Origin: Natronosporangium sp035305625
GTDB lineage: Bacteria; Actinomycetota; Actinomycetes; Mycobacteriales; Micromonosporaceae
Direction of reading: 5' to 3'
DNA: 64,000 bases
NCBI GenBank assembly: GCA_963809545.1
Contig: CAWEKD010000005.1
Span: 992,001 to 1,056,000, forward strand
Below the pieces are notes generated by a model that was given only the letters and a program-made list of their open reading frames with translations, was not told the origin of the DNA and searched no databases. Shown one piece after another: positions 43,433 through 53,131 of this stretch (position 1 is the first letter of the stretch; each line of letters starts with the position of its first letter). The translations under genes and the position numbers were made by a program.

Positions 43433-44002
43433 ATGCACTCTCGCTGGTATGAGGCGGACATCGAGCGGGTCATCGTCACCGAGGAGGAGATCAGGGAGAA
43501 GACCCGGGAGCTGGCTCGACAAGTCGCCGCGGACTACCAGTCGGTCGACAGCCTGGTGCTGCTCTGCCTGCTCAAGGGCGCAGTGATGTTCATGGCCGAC
43601 TTCGCCCGAGAACTGGGCCGGTGCGGACCGCCGCTGGACCTGGAGTTCATGGCCACCTCGTCGTACGGGCAGGGGACCACCTCCTCGGGGGTGGTGCGGG
43701 TGCTCAAGGACCTGGACCGGGACGTTTCCGGGTCGCACATCCTGGTGGTGGAGGACATCGTCGACTCCGGGCTCACCCTGACGTGGCTGCTGAAGTACCT
43801 GGCCAGCCAGTCAGCGGCTAGCGTGGAGGTGGTGTCGCTGTTCCGCAAGCCCACCGCGATCCGTTCGGCGCCCCCCATCAAGTACGTGGGATTCGACATC
43901 CCGGCGGACTTCGTAGTCGGGTACGGCCTGGACTACGCTGAACGGTACCGGGAGCTTCCGTACGTGGGGGTGCTCAAGCCAGAGGTGTACACCCGTTCGT
44001 AA
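43433..44002 (+). CDS. hpt: Hypoxanthine phosphoribosyltransferase
   Basis: A 189-residue type I PRTase. The PRPP loop is ILVVEDIVDSGLTLTWLLKYL, with LLCLLKGAVMFMADFAREL upstream and VGYGLDYAERYRELPYVGVL at the end, all diagnostic for HPRT. It salvages hypoxanthine (and guanine) to nucleotides. ATG 43433 is preceded by TACTAGGGT, a possible -10 very close to the start. It is upstream of ftsH, as in most actinobacteria. Confidence 0.93.
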   Translation: MHSRWYEADIERVIVTEEEIREKTRELARQVAADYQSVDSLVLLCLLKGAVMFMADFARELGRCGPPLDLEFMATSSYGQGTTSSGVVRVLKDLDRDVSGSHILVVEDIVDSGLTLTWLLKYLASQSAASVEVVSLFRKPTAIRSAPPIKYVGFDIPADFVVGYGLDYAERYRELPYVGVLKPEVYTRS

Positions 44003-44189
44003 GCTGTGAATTGGCTGAGGTGCGGTTGCCCGTCGGGGTCGGTGGCGAGCCGATCCGGCGGACGACGGTGTACGGTCGAATGACCACACCGGCGCGAGTC
44101 CCGCGCGCGGTCACCCGGTAAACAGACGAGGTCGATCAGGAGGAGCCGGCGCGGCGCCACACCACACAGCGACGCGCTCAAAGGACAGC

Positions 44190-46356
44190 ATGGAACGGAC
44201 CCGTTTCTTCCGCCGGCCGGTGTTCTGGTTCTTGCTGGTGGCGTTCGGCGCGATCGCGCTGATCTACTACTTCACCAGCCGGGACAGTTACACCGACGTC
44301 GAGACCTCGGTCGCGCTGGAGCGGCTCGGTCAGGGCAATATCGAGTCGGTCCTGATCGAGGACCGGGAGCAGGTCATCAAGATTGACCTGGCCGAGCCGA
44401 TGACGGTCGACGGCCGGGAGACCACCCAGATCCAGGCCAACTACATGGCCAACATCGGCGCCCAACTCTGGGACCAGGTGCAGACCGCCCAGCAGGAGGG
44501 GCGGATCACCGGCACGGTCGACACCGAGGTCACGCAGGAAAGCGTCTGGACCAGCATGCTGGTGATGCTGCTGCCCGTGGCGTTGATCGTGATCCTGCTG
44601 CTGTTGTTCATGTCCCAGATGCAGGGCGGCGGCTCCCGGGTGCTCAATTTCGGCAAGTCCAAGGCGAAACAAATCACCAAGGACATGCCGAAGACCACGT
44701 TCGCGGACGTGGCCGGCGCGGACGAGGCGGTAGAGGAGCTTCAGGAGATCAAGGACTTCCTGTCTTCTCCCGCTAAATACCAGGCACTAGGGGCGAAGAT
44801 CCCCAAGGGAGTGCTGCTGTTCGGTCCACCCGGCACCGGTAAGACGCTGCTGGCCCGCGCGGTGGCGGGGGAGGCCGGGGTCCCGTTCTACTCCATCAGC
44901 GGCTCGGACTTCGTGGAGATGTTCGTCGGAGTCGGGGCCTCCCGGGTGCGGGACCTGTTCGAGCAGGCCAAGCAGAATGCTCCGGCGATCGTGTTCGTGG
45001 ACGAGATCGACGCGGTCGGTCGGCACCGGGGTGCCGGCATGGGCGGCGGCCACGACGAACGGGAGCAGACGCTCAACCAGCTGCTGGTCGAAATGGACGG
45101 GTTCGACACCAAGGGTGGCGTGATCCTGATCGCAGCCACCAACCGGCCGGACATCCTCGACCCCGCCCTGCTACGGCCGGGCCGGTTCGACCGGCAGATC
45201 CCGGTGGATGTGCCGGACATGGAGGGCCGGAAGGCGATCCTGCGGGTGCACGCCAAGGGCAAGCCGTTCGCCCCGGACGTGGACCTGGACGCGGTGGCGC
45301 GCCGCACCCCGGGCTTCTCCGGCGCCGACCTGGCGAACGTGATCAACGAGGCGGCGTTGCTGGCCGCCCGCCACAACAAGCGGGCGATCACTAACGAGTT
45401 CCTCGAAGAGGCCATCGACCGGGTGATCGCCGGCCCGGAGCGCAAGACCCGGGCGATGAGCGAACACGAGAAGAAGATCACCGCCTACCACGAGGCGGGG
45501 CACGCACTGGTCGCCTGGGCGATGCCGCAGCTGGCGCCGGTGCACAAGCTCACCATCCTGCCGCGGGGCCGTTCGCTCGGGCACACGCTGGTGCTGCCGA
45601 CCGAGGACAAGTACACCCAGACCCGGGCCGAGATGATCGACACCCTGGCGTACGCGCTGGGTGGTCGGGCGGCGGAGGAGCTGGTGTTCCACGAGCCGAC
45701 CACCGGGGCCGGGGACGACATCCAGAAGGCGACCAACCTGGCGCGGGCGATGGTCACCCAGTACGGCATGAGCGCCAAGCTCGGGGCGGTCCGAGTACGG
45801 CAGCAACCAGAGCGAGCCGTTCCTCGGCCGCACCTACGGCCACGAGCGCGACTACTCCGACGCGATGGCCGCCGAGATCGACGCCGAGGTCCGGGCGCTG
45901 ATCGAGCTCGCCCACGACGAGGCGTGGGAGATCCTGGTGGAGTACCGGGACGTGCTCGACAACATGGTCCTGGAGCTGATGGAGAAGGAGACCCTCTCCC
46001 AGAAGGACCTGGAGCGGATCTGCGCCCGGGTGGTCAAGCGGAAGCCGATGGCGCCGTACAACGGGTTCGGTAAGCGGAAGCCGTCCACCGCACCGCCGGT
46101 GTTGACTCCCGCGGAGCGGGAGGCGCTGGCGAAAGCGGGGGAGGCGGGCGCCGGTCGGTCCGGTGGGGCGGCAACTCGACCAGCGAAGGTGGCAGCCTGT
46201 CCGCCGAGCAGTCACGGCCGTGCGAGCGCGATCCGACCACGGATCGGAGGGACGACACTGACCGAGCTGGCGGACGATGTCGCCTCCTCCACCGAGCCGG
46301 GCGACCGAAGACGACTCTGGACCACCTCGCCGCCCGTCTGGTCAACGGCCGGTTGA
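44190..46356 (+). pseudogene. ftsH: ATP-dependent zinc metalloprotease FtsH, frameshifted near 45794 as read
   Basis: ATG 44190 follows AAAGGA. Two membrane helices (VFWFLLVAFGAIALIYYF; LVMLLPVALIVILLLLF) flank an exterior domain. The AAA module has GPPGTGKTLLARA and IVFVDEIDAVG, and the protease has AYHEAGHALVAW. At 45794 one extra base breaks the frame in the invariant LGAVRYGSNQSEPFLG segment. The correct continuation (MAAEIDAEVRALIELAHDEA, then MEKETLSQKDLERIC) lies in the next frame and runs to 46356, though the true stop may be earlier. FtsH degrades membrane and regulatory proteins and is normally important for viability, so I suspect a sequencing insertion rather than a real mutation. 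Confidence 0.88.
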
Positions 46357-46361
46357 CCGGC

Positions 46362-46950
46362 ATGCCGGTGGAGCAGGTGGTGGACCTGGCCCGGATCGAA
46401 CGGGCGGTGCGGGAGATCCTGATCGCGGTCGGGGAGGATCCCGGACCGGGACGGGCTGCAGCTCACCCCGGCCCGGGTGGCCCGGGCGTACGCGGAACTG
46501 TTCGCCGGGCTGCGGGTGGACCCGACGTCGGTGGTCACCACCACCTTCGAGGCCAACCACGAGGAGCTGGTGCTGGTCCGGGACATCGAGGTGATGTCAG
46601 CCTGTGCGAGCACCACCTGCTGCCGTTCCACGGGGTGGCGCACATCGGGTACATCCCGGGCAGCCACGGTCGGATCACCGGCCTGTCCAAGCTGGCGCGG
46701 CTGGTGGAGGTGTTCGCGCGGCGGCCGCAGGTGCAGGAGCGGCTCACCTCGCAGGTGGCTGATCTGCTGATGGACAAGCTGGAGCCGCGGGGCGTGATCG
46801 TGGTGCTGGAATGCGAGCACATGTGCATGGCGATGCGCGGCATCCAGAAGGTCGGCTCCCGGACCGTGACCTCGGCGGTGCGCGGGGGTGTTCGCCTCCG
46901 ACGCCAAGACCCGGTCGGAGGCGATGGCCCTGATCCTCGGCTCCGCCTGA
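46362..46950 (+). pseudogene. folE: GTP cyclohydrolase I, three apparent frameshifts as read
   Basis: The family sequence is nearly complete but spread over two frames in four pieces. MPVEQVVDLARIERAVREIL runs to an extra C at 46440-46442. RDGLQLTPARVARAYAELFAGL then runs to a missing base near 46597. SLCEHHLLPFHGVAHIGYIPG, with the zinc Cys and His, and ECEHMCMAMRG, with the second zinc Cys, run to an extra G in the run at 46884-46888. GVFASDAKTRSEAMALIL ends at TGA 46948-46950. FolE makes 7,8-dihydroneopterin triphosphate for folate. Start is ATG 46362 or TTG 46353. All active-site residues are preserved, so consensus error is likely. ftsH-folE adjacency is conserved. Confidence 0.87.
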
Positions 46951-47448
46951 TCACCCCAACAGCAGCAGCCACAGCAGGGCCGCTACCCCCATCACCAGCA
47001 CCACCGTGCTCGCCAGCCCGGTCAGCTGGACCCACCGCGGGGGCGGCCACCAGCGACGCACCGGCGGCGGCGCCGGCTGGAACAACGCGGCGTCGCCGGC
47101 ATCGGCCAAGGCCGCGGCCCGGATCAGCGCGGTCGGTACCGCCGTCGGGTCGGGGATCAGGGCGCGGGCCTCGGCGTGCTCCTCCGCGGTCGGCAGCAAC
47201 TGGGGAGCGGGCAGGCCGGCCCGGATCACCTCGCCGGTGATCGCCGCGCGCTGGTGGGCCAGCCGGGCCTCCAGGTGGGTGAGCTCAGCGCGGGCGGTGG
47301 TCGCGGCCGTTTCGGCGGCGGCTTTGGCCGCCGCGGTGGCGGCGGCCAGATCCCGGCGGACCGCGTCCAGTGCCTGCGCCGCAGCCAGGTACTCCTCCCA
47401 CGGGGTGGCGGTGGGGGTCGGATCCGGATCAACCTCTAGCTGGGTCAC
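46951..47448 (-). CDS. Hypothetical protein with helical coil and C-terminal membrane anchor
   Basis: About 165 residues starting at GTG 47448. The N-terminal half is Ala-rich and strongly helical (YLAAAQALDAVRRDLAAATA and on). The end is a single membrane helix (LTGLASTVVLVMGVAALLWLLLLG) with almost no residues after it, like a tail-anchored protein. Its start overlaps the stop of the FtsK-like gene by 4 bp, so the two are coupled. Stop abuts the folE stop from the other strand. I do not recognise a family. Confidence 0.6.
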   Translation of the reverse strand: MTQLEVDPDPTPTATPWEEYLAAAQALDAVRRDLAAATAAAKAAAETAATTARAELTHLEARLAHQRAAITGEVIRAGLPAPQLLPTAEEHAEARALIPDPTAVPTALIRAAALADAGDAALFQPAPPPVRRWWPPPRWVQLTGLASTVVLVMGVAALLWLLLLG

Positions 47449-49218
47449 GACTGCTCTCCCTCCCCGACCGGACCGCTGCCGGCCCGCCACAACCAGTGCC
47501 GTAGTCCTGCCAGCGCGATTCGGTCGGCGTACGGGTCGGGGAAGCGGATCAGCTTCTCATGCGCCCGGGTGGCACCCCGCGGGCCGCCCAACCCTCCGGC
47601 CGTGTTGATCACCGCGGTGCCCAGCGCCAGGGCGTCGGCGGCGCTGTTGGTGGGATCGAGCGCGGGGGCACCTCCCGGCAGGGCGATCCGGATCCGGCAC
47701 TGGTTGGCGATCGGTTCCGGGGGCAGCGTGCGGCCGGTCAGGATCAAGTGAATCCCGACCCGGCCACCGTGCTGGGCGAGTTCCCGCAGCAGCGCGTCCG
47801 CTTCCTGCGCCAAGAAGTCGTCCCCGGCCAGTAGCACCGGTACCTCGTCGATCGCGCAGACGATGCGCGGCAGGATCTGGCCGGTGTCGAATCGCCGGAC
47901 CCGCTGCCGAGCCAGCCGGCGTAGGAGCTCCACCCCGGCTGCCCGGTCCGGCTCCACGCAGACCGCTCGGGCGTGCGGCAGACAAGCGGGATCGTGGGGC
48001 TGCGGCACGAAGTCAACGAACGACCCTCGGCCAGAGAAGTCCAGCAGATAGGAGGCGAGCTGTTCCGGCCGGTACTGGCTGCACAGGCCGTACAGGATGT
48101 CCAGGAGCAGGGCGGTCTTGCCGGAGCCTGCCCGGCCGAGCAGCAGCCAATGGGGGGCGGTCGGCGACAGCGGCAGCGACACCGGGGTGTCGCCGGAGCG
48201 CCCGATCGGCACTTCCAGGCCACCGGATGCGTCCCCGGTCCACAGTGGGCCATCAGGCAGCAGCTCGCCTAGGGACAGTCGGGCTTGATCCACCACCCGC
48301 GTGGCGAGCTCCCCACACACCCGGGTGATCAGTTCACCGGACGGGCTCGGGTCCAGGTACACCGGTGCGTTCAAGCCCGCGGTGGGGACCTCCCCGACCG
48401 GCACCGGGGTCGCGAACGAAGCACCCGGCGGGTGCCCCACCCGTACGTGTGGGTTGTCCACCCACACCTGGGTGGTGTGCGGCAGGGCGGGGACCGGGTC
48501 GTCGGTCAACGGCGGGGGTGGCCAACCCCCCAGCAGCAGGTGCAGGCGAGCGGCGGGGCCGTCCGCGGCCAGGGCCGCCACCCGGGCCAGCTCCTCCGGT
48601 TCGGTGTGCTCCGGCCAGGACGCCACCACCAGCAGCAGTGTCCGGTCCGGGCGGGCGCCGCCTCGTACCCAGTGCTCAACTTCAGAGAGCACCGCCTGCA
48701 GGCCGGCCCGGTCGGTCACCGGGGGCGGCATGATCCCGGCGTCGTGCAGCGGCGCGAACGGGGTGAACACTCCCGCCGGCCGCGTCCACCGTCCGAACCA
48801 GCAGTGAACCGGCGGCGGTGCTGGCGAGGAGCCGCAACAGGATCGCCCGCAGCCCGCCCGCCACGCGGGAGTCACGGGCATCGGCGTCGAACGCGAGATG
48901 ACCGAGCGGGACCACGACCGGGAAACTGGCGTCGTCCAGCGGGTACGCGGTGCCGATCCGGACCAGCTCGAGACCGTTGGCCGCCCCGAGGGGGGTGCTG
49001 GCGGGCAGCGCGTCCAGTGGTCCGCCGAGCCACCCGGGGGTCAACAGTCCGGCCGCGACCCGCAGCCGCTCCGCCAGCTCCCGGATGCTGCGCTCCTCTA
49101 CCGCGGCCCGAGGTGGTGGCGGCGGACAGTCCAGCATCGCGGCGGCTGCCTCGGCGAGCGCGACCGCTTGCCGATGGGCCGCCGCAGCCTGATCGATGCT
49201 GGTGCTGATGCCGGCCAT
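47445..49218 (-). pseudogene. FtsK/SpoIIIE-type ATPase domain protein, one extra base near 48771
   Basis: The start MAGISTSIDQAAAAHRQAVALAE at ATG 49218 leads into about 150 residues ending LLASTAAGSLLVRTVDAAGG, where the frame is lost. Removing one base at 48771 joins it to GVFTPFAPLHDAGIM and the rest of the protein. The ATPase core has Walker A GRAGSGKTALLLDIL and Walker B-like RIVCAIDEVPVLLAGD, followed by HLILTGRTLP. It has no N-terminal membrane helices and a long non-catalytic front part, so it is not the chromosome-partition FtsK. It may move a protein or DNA substrate with the coupled membrane-anchored protein. Actinobacteria have many such genes of unknown role. Confidence 0.75.
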
Positions 49219-49321
49219 CGCTTCCCCCGTGCGGTGTGCTGCTCCGAAGGGTAGCCGGTCGCTTCCGCTGGTCACACCCGCCGCACCGGGGGTACGCCGG
49301 AAGGGTGCGGCTCGGTGCCGG

Positions 49322-49750
49322 TTACTCGACCGGCTCGACCCGTGCGGTGACTTGGGTGCCAAGCTCGATGGTCCGGCTCACCGTGCACCACCGGTCATGT
49401 GACCGTTTCACCAGGTCAGGAAGGAGTTCCCGCGCATGGTCACCGGTTTCACCGGCGGGGAAACGGACCCGGAAGATCACCTCGAGGTCGGTCATCCGGT
49501 TCCCGCCCTCATCTTTGATCTTGTGGCCGCGGGCTTCCACTTCGAACGACTCCGCCTCCGCCCGCCGGGCGGTCAGCGTGTCCACGTCCAGGGCGGTGCA
49601 GCCGGCGAGGCCGGCGAGCAGCAGCTCCACCGGGGTGAACACATCCTCCCCGGTGCCCAAGGGCAGCTCCACACCGTGCTGGTTGGTGGCGATGAATCGA
49701 CCGGGCTCGGTCCGCCGCAGCGTCACCGACCGCAAACTGTCGTCACTCAT
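49322..49750 (-). CDS. OsmC/Ohr-family peroxidase-like protein
   Basis: A 142-residue OsmC-fold protein with the two redox cysteines in LLAGLAGCTALDV and HDRWCTVSRT, and ELLLAGLAGC as the helix of the first. ATG 49750 opens MSDDSLRSVTLRRTEPGRF. OsmC/Ohr proteins reduce organic hydroperoxides with lipoyl or thiol partners. It is monocistronic on the - strand upstream of tRNA-Lys. Confidence 0.88.
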   Translation of the reverse strand: MSDDSLRSVTLRRTEPGRFIATNQHGVELPLGTGEDVFTPVELLLAGLAGCTALDVDTLTARRAEAESFEVEARGHKIKDEGGNRMTDLEVIFRVRFPAGETGDHARELLPDLVKRSHDRWCTVSRTIELGTQVTARVEPVE

Positions 49751-49949
49751 GTCTCCCACCCTGCCACGCCGCCGATCACTCCGGCAGGCGTCGGCGTGGC
49801 CCGGGGGAGGACGTCTCCCGAGAGGTGTCCCGGAGGCGTTGGACGCTTTCGCCGAAAGCATCGACGAAAGCGTCCAATGCTCGCCCCTGCCGGTGGGTGC
49901 TGACGCGACAGCAGGACGACGCACGCTTCCGGTAACCTGGACCGGTGAC

Positions 49950-50022
49950 GGGCCGCTAGCTCAATCGGCAGAGCTGTGGACTTTTAATCCATAGGTTCAG
50001 GGTTCGAGTCCCTGGCGGCCCA
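49950..50022 (+). tRNA. tRNA-Lys (TTT anticodon)
   Basis: A 73-nt cloverleaf: acceptor GGGCCGC/GCGGCCC, D-arm AGCTCAATCGGCAGAGCT, anticodon stem with loop CTTTTAA giving TTT, T-arm GGTTCGAGTCC and discriminator A. CCA is not fully encoded (ACC follows). The accessory segment begins right after it. Confidence 0.95.
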
Positions 50023-50353
50023 CCGCGATCTATCTGCGGAAACGCCTTTCGCCTCGTAGGCGCCCGTAGATGGTTCTGGGGCATGTTGGCGCCGGGCCGT
50101 GTAGGTGAGTGTGTCGAGAAGCGGTTGCTGCTGGCTGGTGTGTAGCTCGTCCCGTACTTGCGGTGGATGATCGGGGTGACCACCGTCACCTCCTTCGCTC
50201 AACCAGTTGCGGTGGCTGACTGGCGTCCGGCGGGGCTTGGCAGGGCGATTGCGCAGTGTTGACGGCCCTCCTTGCGTGTGACTCATGGCAGGTGGTGACA
50301 GCCCGGCCCCCTGGCTTCGGGGACCGGGCCGCTTGTGTGCGTCAGCTAGAGGT
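50023..50353. other. Gap between tRNA-Lys and the accessory genes
   Basis: No supported gene. A hairpin at 50301-50329 (GCCCGGCCCC against GGGGACCGGGC, one mismatch) lies just past the stop of the - strand membrane-protein gene and can serve as its terminator. No integrase or direct repeat of the tRNA 3' end was found here. Confidence 0.45.
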
Positions 50354-50602
50354 TCAGTCCCAGGGCAGCTCCCGCCGGAAGAACTCAGCGACCGCCTCCA
50401 CGTTGGCCAACAGTAGAAACACCAGCGCCGCACCCAACCCGAACACCGTGGTCTTCCACGGCCAGCCGCCGCGGCGCATGATGATCCGCCAGCTGCCGTA
50501 GGCGATTACCGCCACCAGGAACACCATGGGAGCGGTGGTGGACAGGACCTCGGTCCAGCTGGTGATCCAGCCTTGTAGTGGGGTGGGTGTCTGGTTCGTC
50601 AT
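50354..50602 (-). CDS. Small membrane protein with two predicted helices
   Basis: An 82-residue protein starting at ATG 50602. It opens MTNQTPTPLQGWITSW, then a helix (MVFLVAVIAYGSWRIIM), a basic turn RRGGWPWK and a second helix (TVFGLGAALVFLLLANVEAVA). Its start overlaps the methyltransferase stop by ATGA. It is the third gene in a coupled set with the binding protein and methyltransferase. I do not recognise the family; it may be a membrane component of a small secretion or uptake device. Confidence 0.6.
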   Translation of the reverse strand: MTNQTPTPLQGWITSWTEVLSTTAPMVFLVAVIAYGSWRIIMRRGGWPWKTTVFGLGAALVFLLLANVEAVAEFFRRELPWD

Positions 50603-51103
50603 CTTGGGCGTTGTCCGGACACGCTGTGCAGCGGCCATCCGGCCAGGATCAGCCACGGGTCGATCAACAGCGCCCGCAGTCGGTTGGCCAGCGCCTGTGT
50701 GAACCCGACCTTGTCCAGCTGCTCCGCCAACTGTTCCGCGAGCTCGGCGGCCGCCATTGCCCGCACCAGCGACGACTGGAACCGCTCGACCAGTTCCCGA
50801 GCGGCGGGGTCCGGGGCTTGCACGATTCCACCCCGGTTGGGGACGGTCCACTCCTGCACCAGCAGGATGCCGCCGGGAGCGAGCCGGTCCGCCAACTGGT
50901 GCAGCAGTTGACGACGCCGGGGCAACTGCCACAAAGCCAGCCGGACGTGGATGAGATCGAATGGCCAGTACCCGCGCCTCGGTCAAGTCCAAGCCGAGGT
51001 TGGTGATGCGCCACTTGGTGAACGGGTCCAGCAGATTCGACACCGCAAGGTGGTACGGGTCGCTTAGCCGAAGCTCCTGCTGCTGTTCAGTTTGGGTGGT
51101 CAT
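50599..51103 (-). pseudogene. Class I SAM methyltransferase with its SAM-binding core deleted
   Basis: The first 45 codons from ATG 51103 (MTTQTEQQQELRLSDPYH to NLGLDLTEARV) are a normal start up to the point where motif I (DVGxGxG) should follow. Instead the sequence passes at about 50969 directly to WPFDLIHVRLALWQLPRR, a motif IV/V region, in another frame, and then LADRLAPGGILLVQEWTVP to 50599. Roughly 55-60 codons are missing, including the glycine-rich SAM site, so the product cannot be an active methyltransferase. Both ends overlap neighbouring genes by ATGA, which shows the original operon structure. Confidence 0.7.
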
Positions 51104-52195
51104 CGGGCATCACCCCATCCCAGGGTGACCGCCGGGTCGGCCAGGTCATCGGGGGTGGTACCGGCGGGGATAGCGGAGGTGGCCTCCAGCAGGGCGATCG
51201 CTCTGGCCAGTTGGGTGGTGGTGACCGCCCCCAGCGGGGTGTTGGGGGCGGTGAAGGTGTACGGCTGCATCAGCCGCAGTTCTTCTGCGGCGTGGTCCGG
51301 GTTGGAGGTGGGGTCGGCCTGGTGCAGGATCTGCCCGGCCTCATCCGGGTGCTCCAGGGCGTAGGCCAGGCCTTTGAGGGTGGCGTCGCGGAACCGGCGG
51401 CACAGGTCCGGCCACTTTTGGGCGACGTCCTCGGCCGCCCAGATACCAACCCCCAAGGCGTCGGACAGTGTGTCCCCGATGGGGAACACCGTCGGGGTGC
51501 GGCCCGCGGCCGCCTCCACCATCGGCACCCCGACCACATACTGGTCGGCGACGTCCACCACGCCTTGTACCAGTACCGGGATCAGCTCCGGTGGGGGGAA
51601 GTGGACCACCTCCACCCGGCCAGGGTCGACACCATGGTGCTGCAACCAGGTGGGCAGCAGCAGGGCGGTGCCGCCACCGGGGGCCACCGCTACCGTGCGG
51701 CCGGCAAAATCTCGCGGGTCGGTGATGTCTGGATCCAGGGTCAGGAACGCTGCCAGGGTGCGCTGCTGGGCCAGGGCCAGCAGCCGGATCCCGGCCCCGT
51801 CACCACCCTCGACAACCTGGGCGCCGTGGGCGAGGATGCCGCCCATGGCATCAAAGGAGGCGAAGTGGGCGGCGCCGGCGGCCATGGCGCTGATGTTGCT
51901 GCCGGTGCCGGCCCCAGGCTGGATATCCACGGTGATACCGGCCTCGTCGTAGAACCCCTTGGCCTTCGCCACCCACAGGTAGGCGTCCCGACCGAAGGTG
52001 CCGAAGCTCGACAGCACGGTGATCGTGGACGGTTCCCGGCCGGTTCGTTGTGTTGCCGCGGCTGCAGGCGCCCATGACGCCACTGACCAACCCGGCGGCA
52101 ACGAATGCGCCGGTGTGTTTGATCAGCTGCCGGCGAGACAGCCGATGCACCGGGACATCCGGTCGATGTGTCGTCATGGTGGGGGGTGAGATCAT
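51100..52195 (-). pseudogene. NMT1/THI5-like substrate-binding lipoprotein, one extra base near 52036
   Basis: ATG 52195 follows GGAGGA and opens MISPPTMTTHRPDVPVHR. The export signal RRQLIKHTGAFVAAGLVSG ends in the lipobox VMGACS; a twin-Arg pair is present. One extra G in 52035-52037 shifts the frame. The rest (STITVLSSFGTFGRDAYLWVAKAKGFYDEAG and on) is a complete NMT1-type binding protein of about 325 residues. No ATPase or permease gene is nearby; instead it is coupled to a methyltransferase and a two-helix membrane protein. The first ABC cassette (2.4-6.1 kb) has its own binding protein. Confidence 0.75.
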
Positions 52196-52283
52196 GGCGT
52201 TCCTCCGCTCCTAGAAGAAGGGGTTGGGGGACCCGGCCGGCGGCGGCATGGTGGGCAACCGGTGGCCGCCGGCCAGGCACGAC

Positions 52284-52315
52284 CCTGCCCCGCCTGTTGC
52301 CGCAGGCGGGGCAGG
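52284..52315 (-). terminator. Hairpin between the small-protein pair and the binding-protein gene
   Basis: A perfect 13-bp inverted repeat (CCTGCCCCGCCTG and its complement) with a 6-base loop lies between the stop of the 52378-52704 gene and the start of the binding-protein gene, both on the - strand. It probably ends the upstream transcript. Confidence 0.55.
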
Positions 52316-52377
52316 AGATCTCCCGGGCAGGGCTGGTGCCGTGAGGTCACTGCCTCGGGTGGTGATGTGCCGGCCCC

Positions 52378-52704
52378 TCAGGACTTGGGCGGAACAGGGC
52401 CGGCACACTCCAGACCAGAGATCCTGTGCGTTGGGGGAGACATCCTGGTCTGGAAGTCAAGGGAAGGGGTGAGCACCCCCTCCGGGGTCCAGGCAAGAAA
52501 CCGCAGATACAGCTCGTCTGAACGGGACACGTACTGGGCGGCTGCCACCATCTCCTGCCACAGGTGGCGGCCAAGCCTATCCGGGCGGCCAGCGAACCGC
52601 CGCTGCAACCGGCTGCGTTCAGTGCGGCATGGCCACGCCTGTCCGCAGGCGGCGCAGTCCCACCGCGGCGGCAACGGCCGATGCGCCGCAACCACCTGGT
52701 TCAC
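52378..52704 (-). CDS. Small cysteine-containing hypothetical protein
   Basis: A 108-residue protein. The N-terminal part has WDCAACGQAWPC, a Cys-x2-Cys-x4-Cys cluster that could bind zinc, followed by a basic helix TERSRLQRRFAGRPDRLG. Similar short proteins occur in accessory loci of actinomycetes, sometimes labelled flavin reductase without evidence. Its ATG overlaps the stop of the next listed gene by 4 bp, so the two are coupled. I cannot assign a function. Confidence 0.5.
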   Translation of the reverse strand: MNQVVAAHRPLPPRWDCAACGQAWPCRTERSRLQRRFAGRPDRLGRHLWQEMVAAAQYVSRSDELYLRFLAWTPEGVLTPSLDFQTRMSPPTHRISGLECAGPVPPKS

Positions 52705-52991
52705 CGCTGGTACCAGTCCGGGCGCCCAGGACGCTGGCTGTTACGGATGCGCCATTGCTGTCCGAAAGTCATCAGCGGTGCCCGCGCCGGCGGTAGTGGG
52801 GCAGCCGAGGGCACCACTTGGGGCAGCGGCTGGGTTGGGTAATCCCCGTTGTCGCGGGCCAACAGGCTCAGGATCGATGCCTGCCCTTCGGCTACCACGG
52901 TGTGTCCGTCAGGGATCGGCTCGGTACGAGGGCGCTCGAACCTGTTTTCCGTGGTGTCATGTTTGACGCAGCAGCGGCGGATGAGTCGCAT
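52701..52991 (-). CDS. Small hypothetical protein, first of a coupled pair
   Basis: A 96-residue frame from ATG 52991, with AAGGGGG nine bases upstream. It opens MRLIRRCCVKHDTTENRF and contains a Pro-rich stretch (PTQPLPQVVPSAAPLPPARAP). No family is recognised. It is not an obvious RiPP precursor, because it lacks a recognisable leader and a Cys/Ser/Thr-rich core. It precedes the Cys-cluster protein in the same transcript. Confidence 0.45.
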   Translation of the reverse strand: MRLIRRCCVKHDTTENRFERPRTEPIPDGHTVVAEGQASILSLLARDNGDYPTQPLPQVVPSAAPLPPARAPLMTFGQQWRIRNSQRPGRPDWYQR

Positions 52992-53131
52992 AAGCAAATA
53001 CCCCCTTGGCTGGTGAGGCGCCAACTGTGCTTGCCCCAGATACGTATTGGCGCCTGCTCATAGGGTGGTGATAGACCAGCCTTGATCAACAGGGGTTCGG
53101 CGTCCGGCGTCGATGACCGGACACCGGACTA

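Noticed and set aside
44190..46356. Programmed frameshift in ftsH
   Set aside because: There is no slippery heptamer or following structure that I could identify at 45794, and folE just downstream has three such breaks. Error is more likely.
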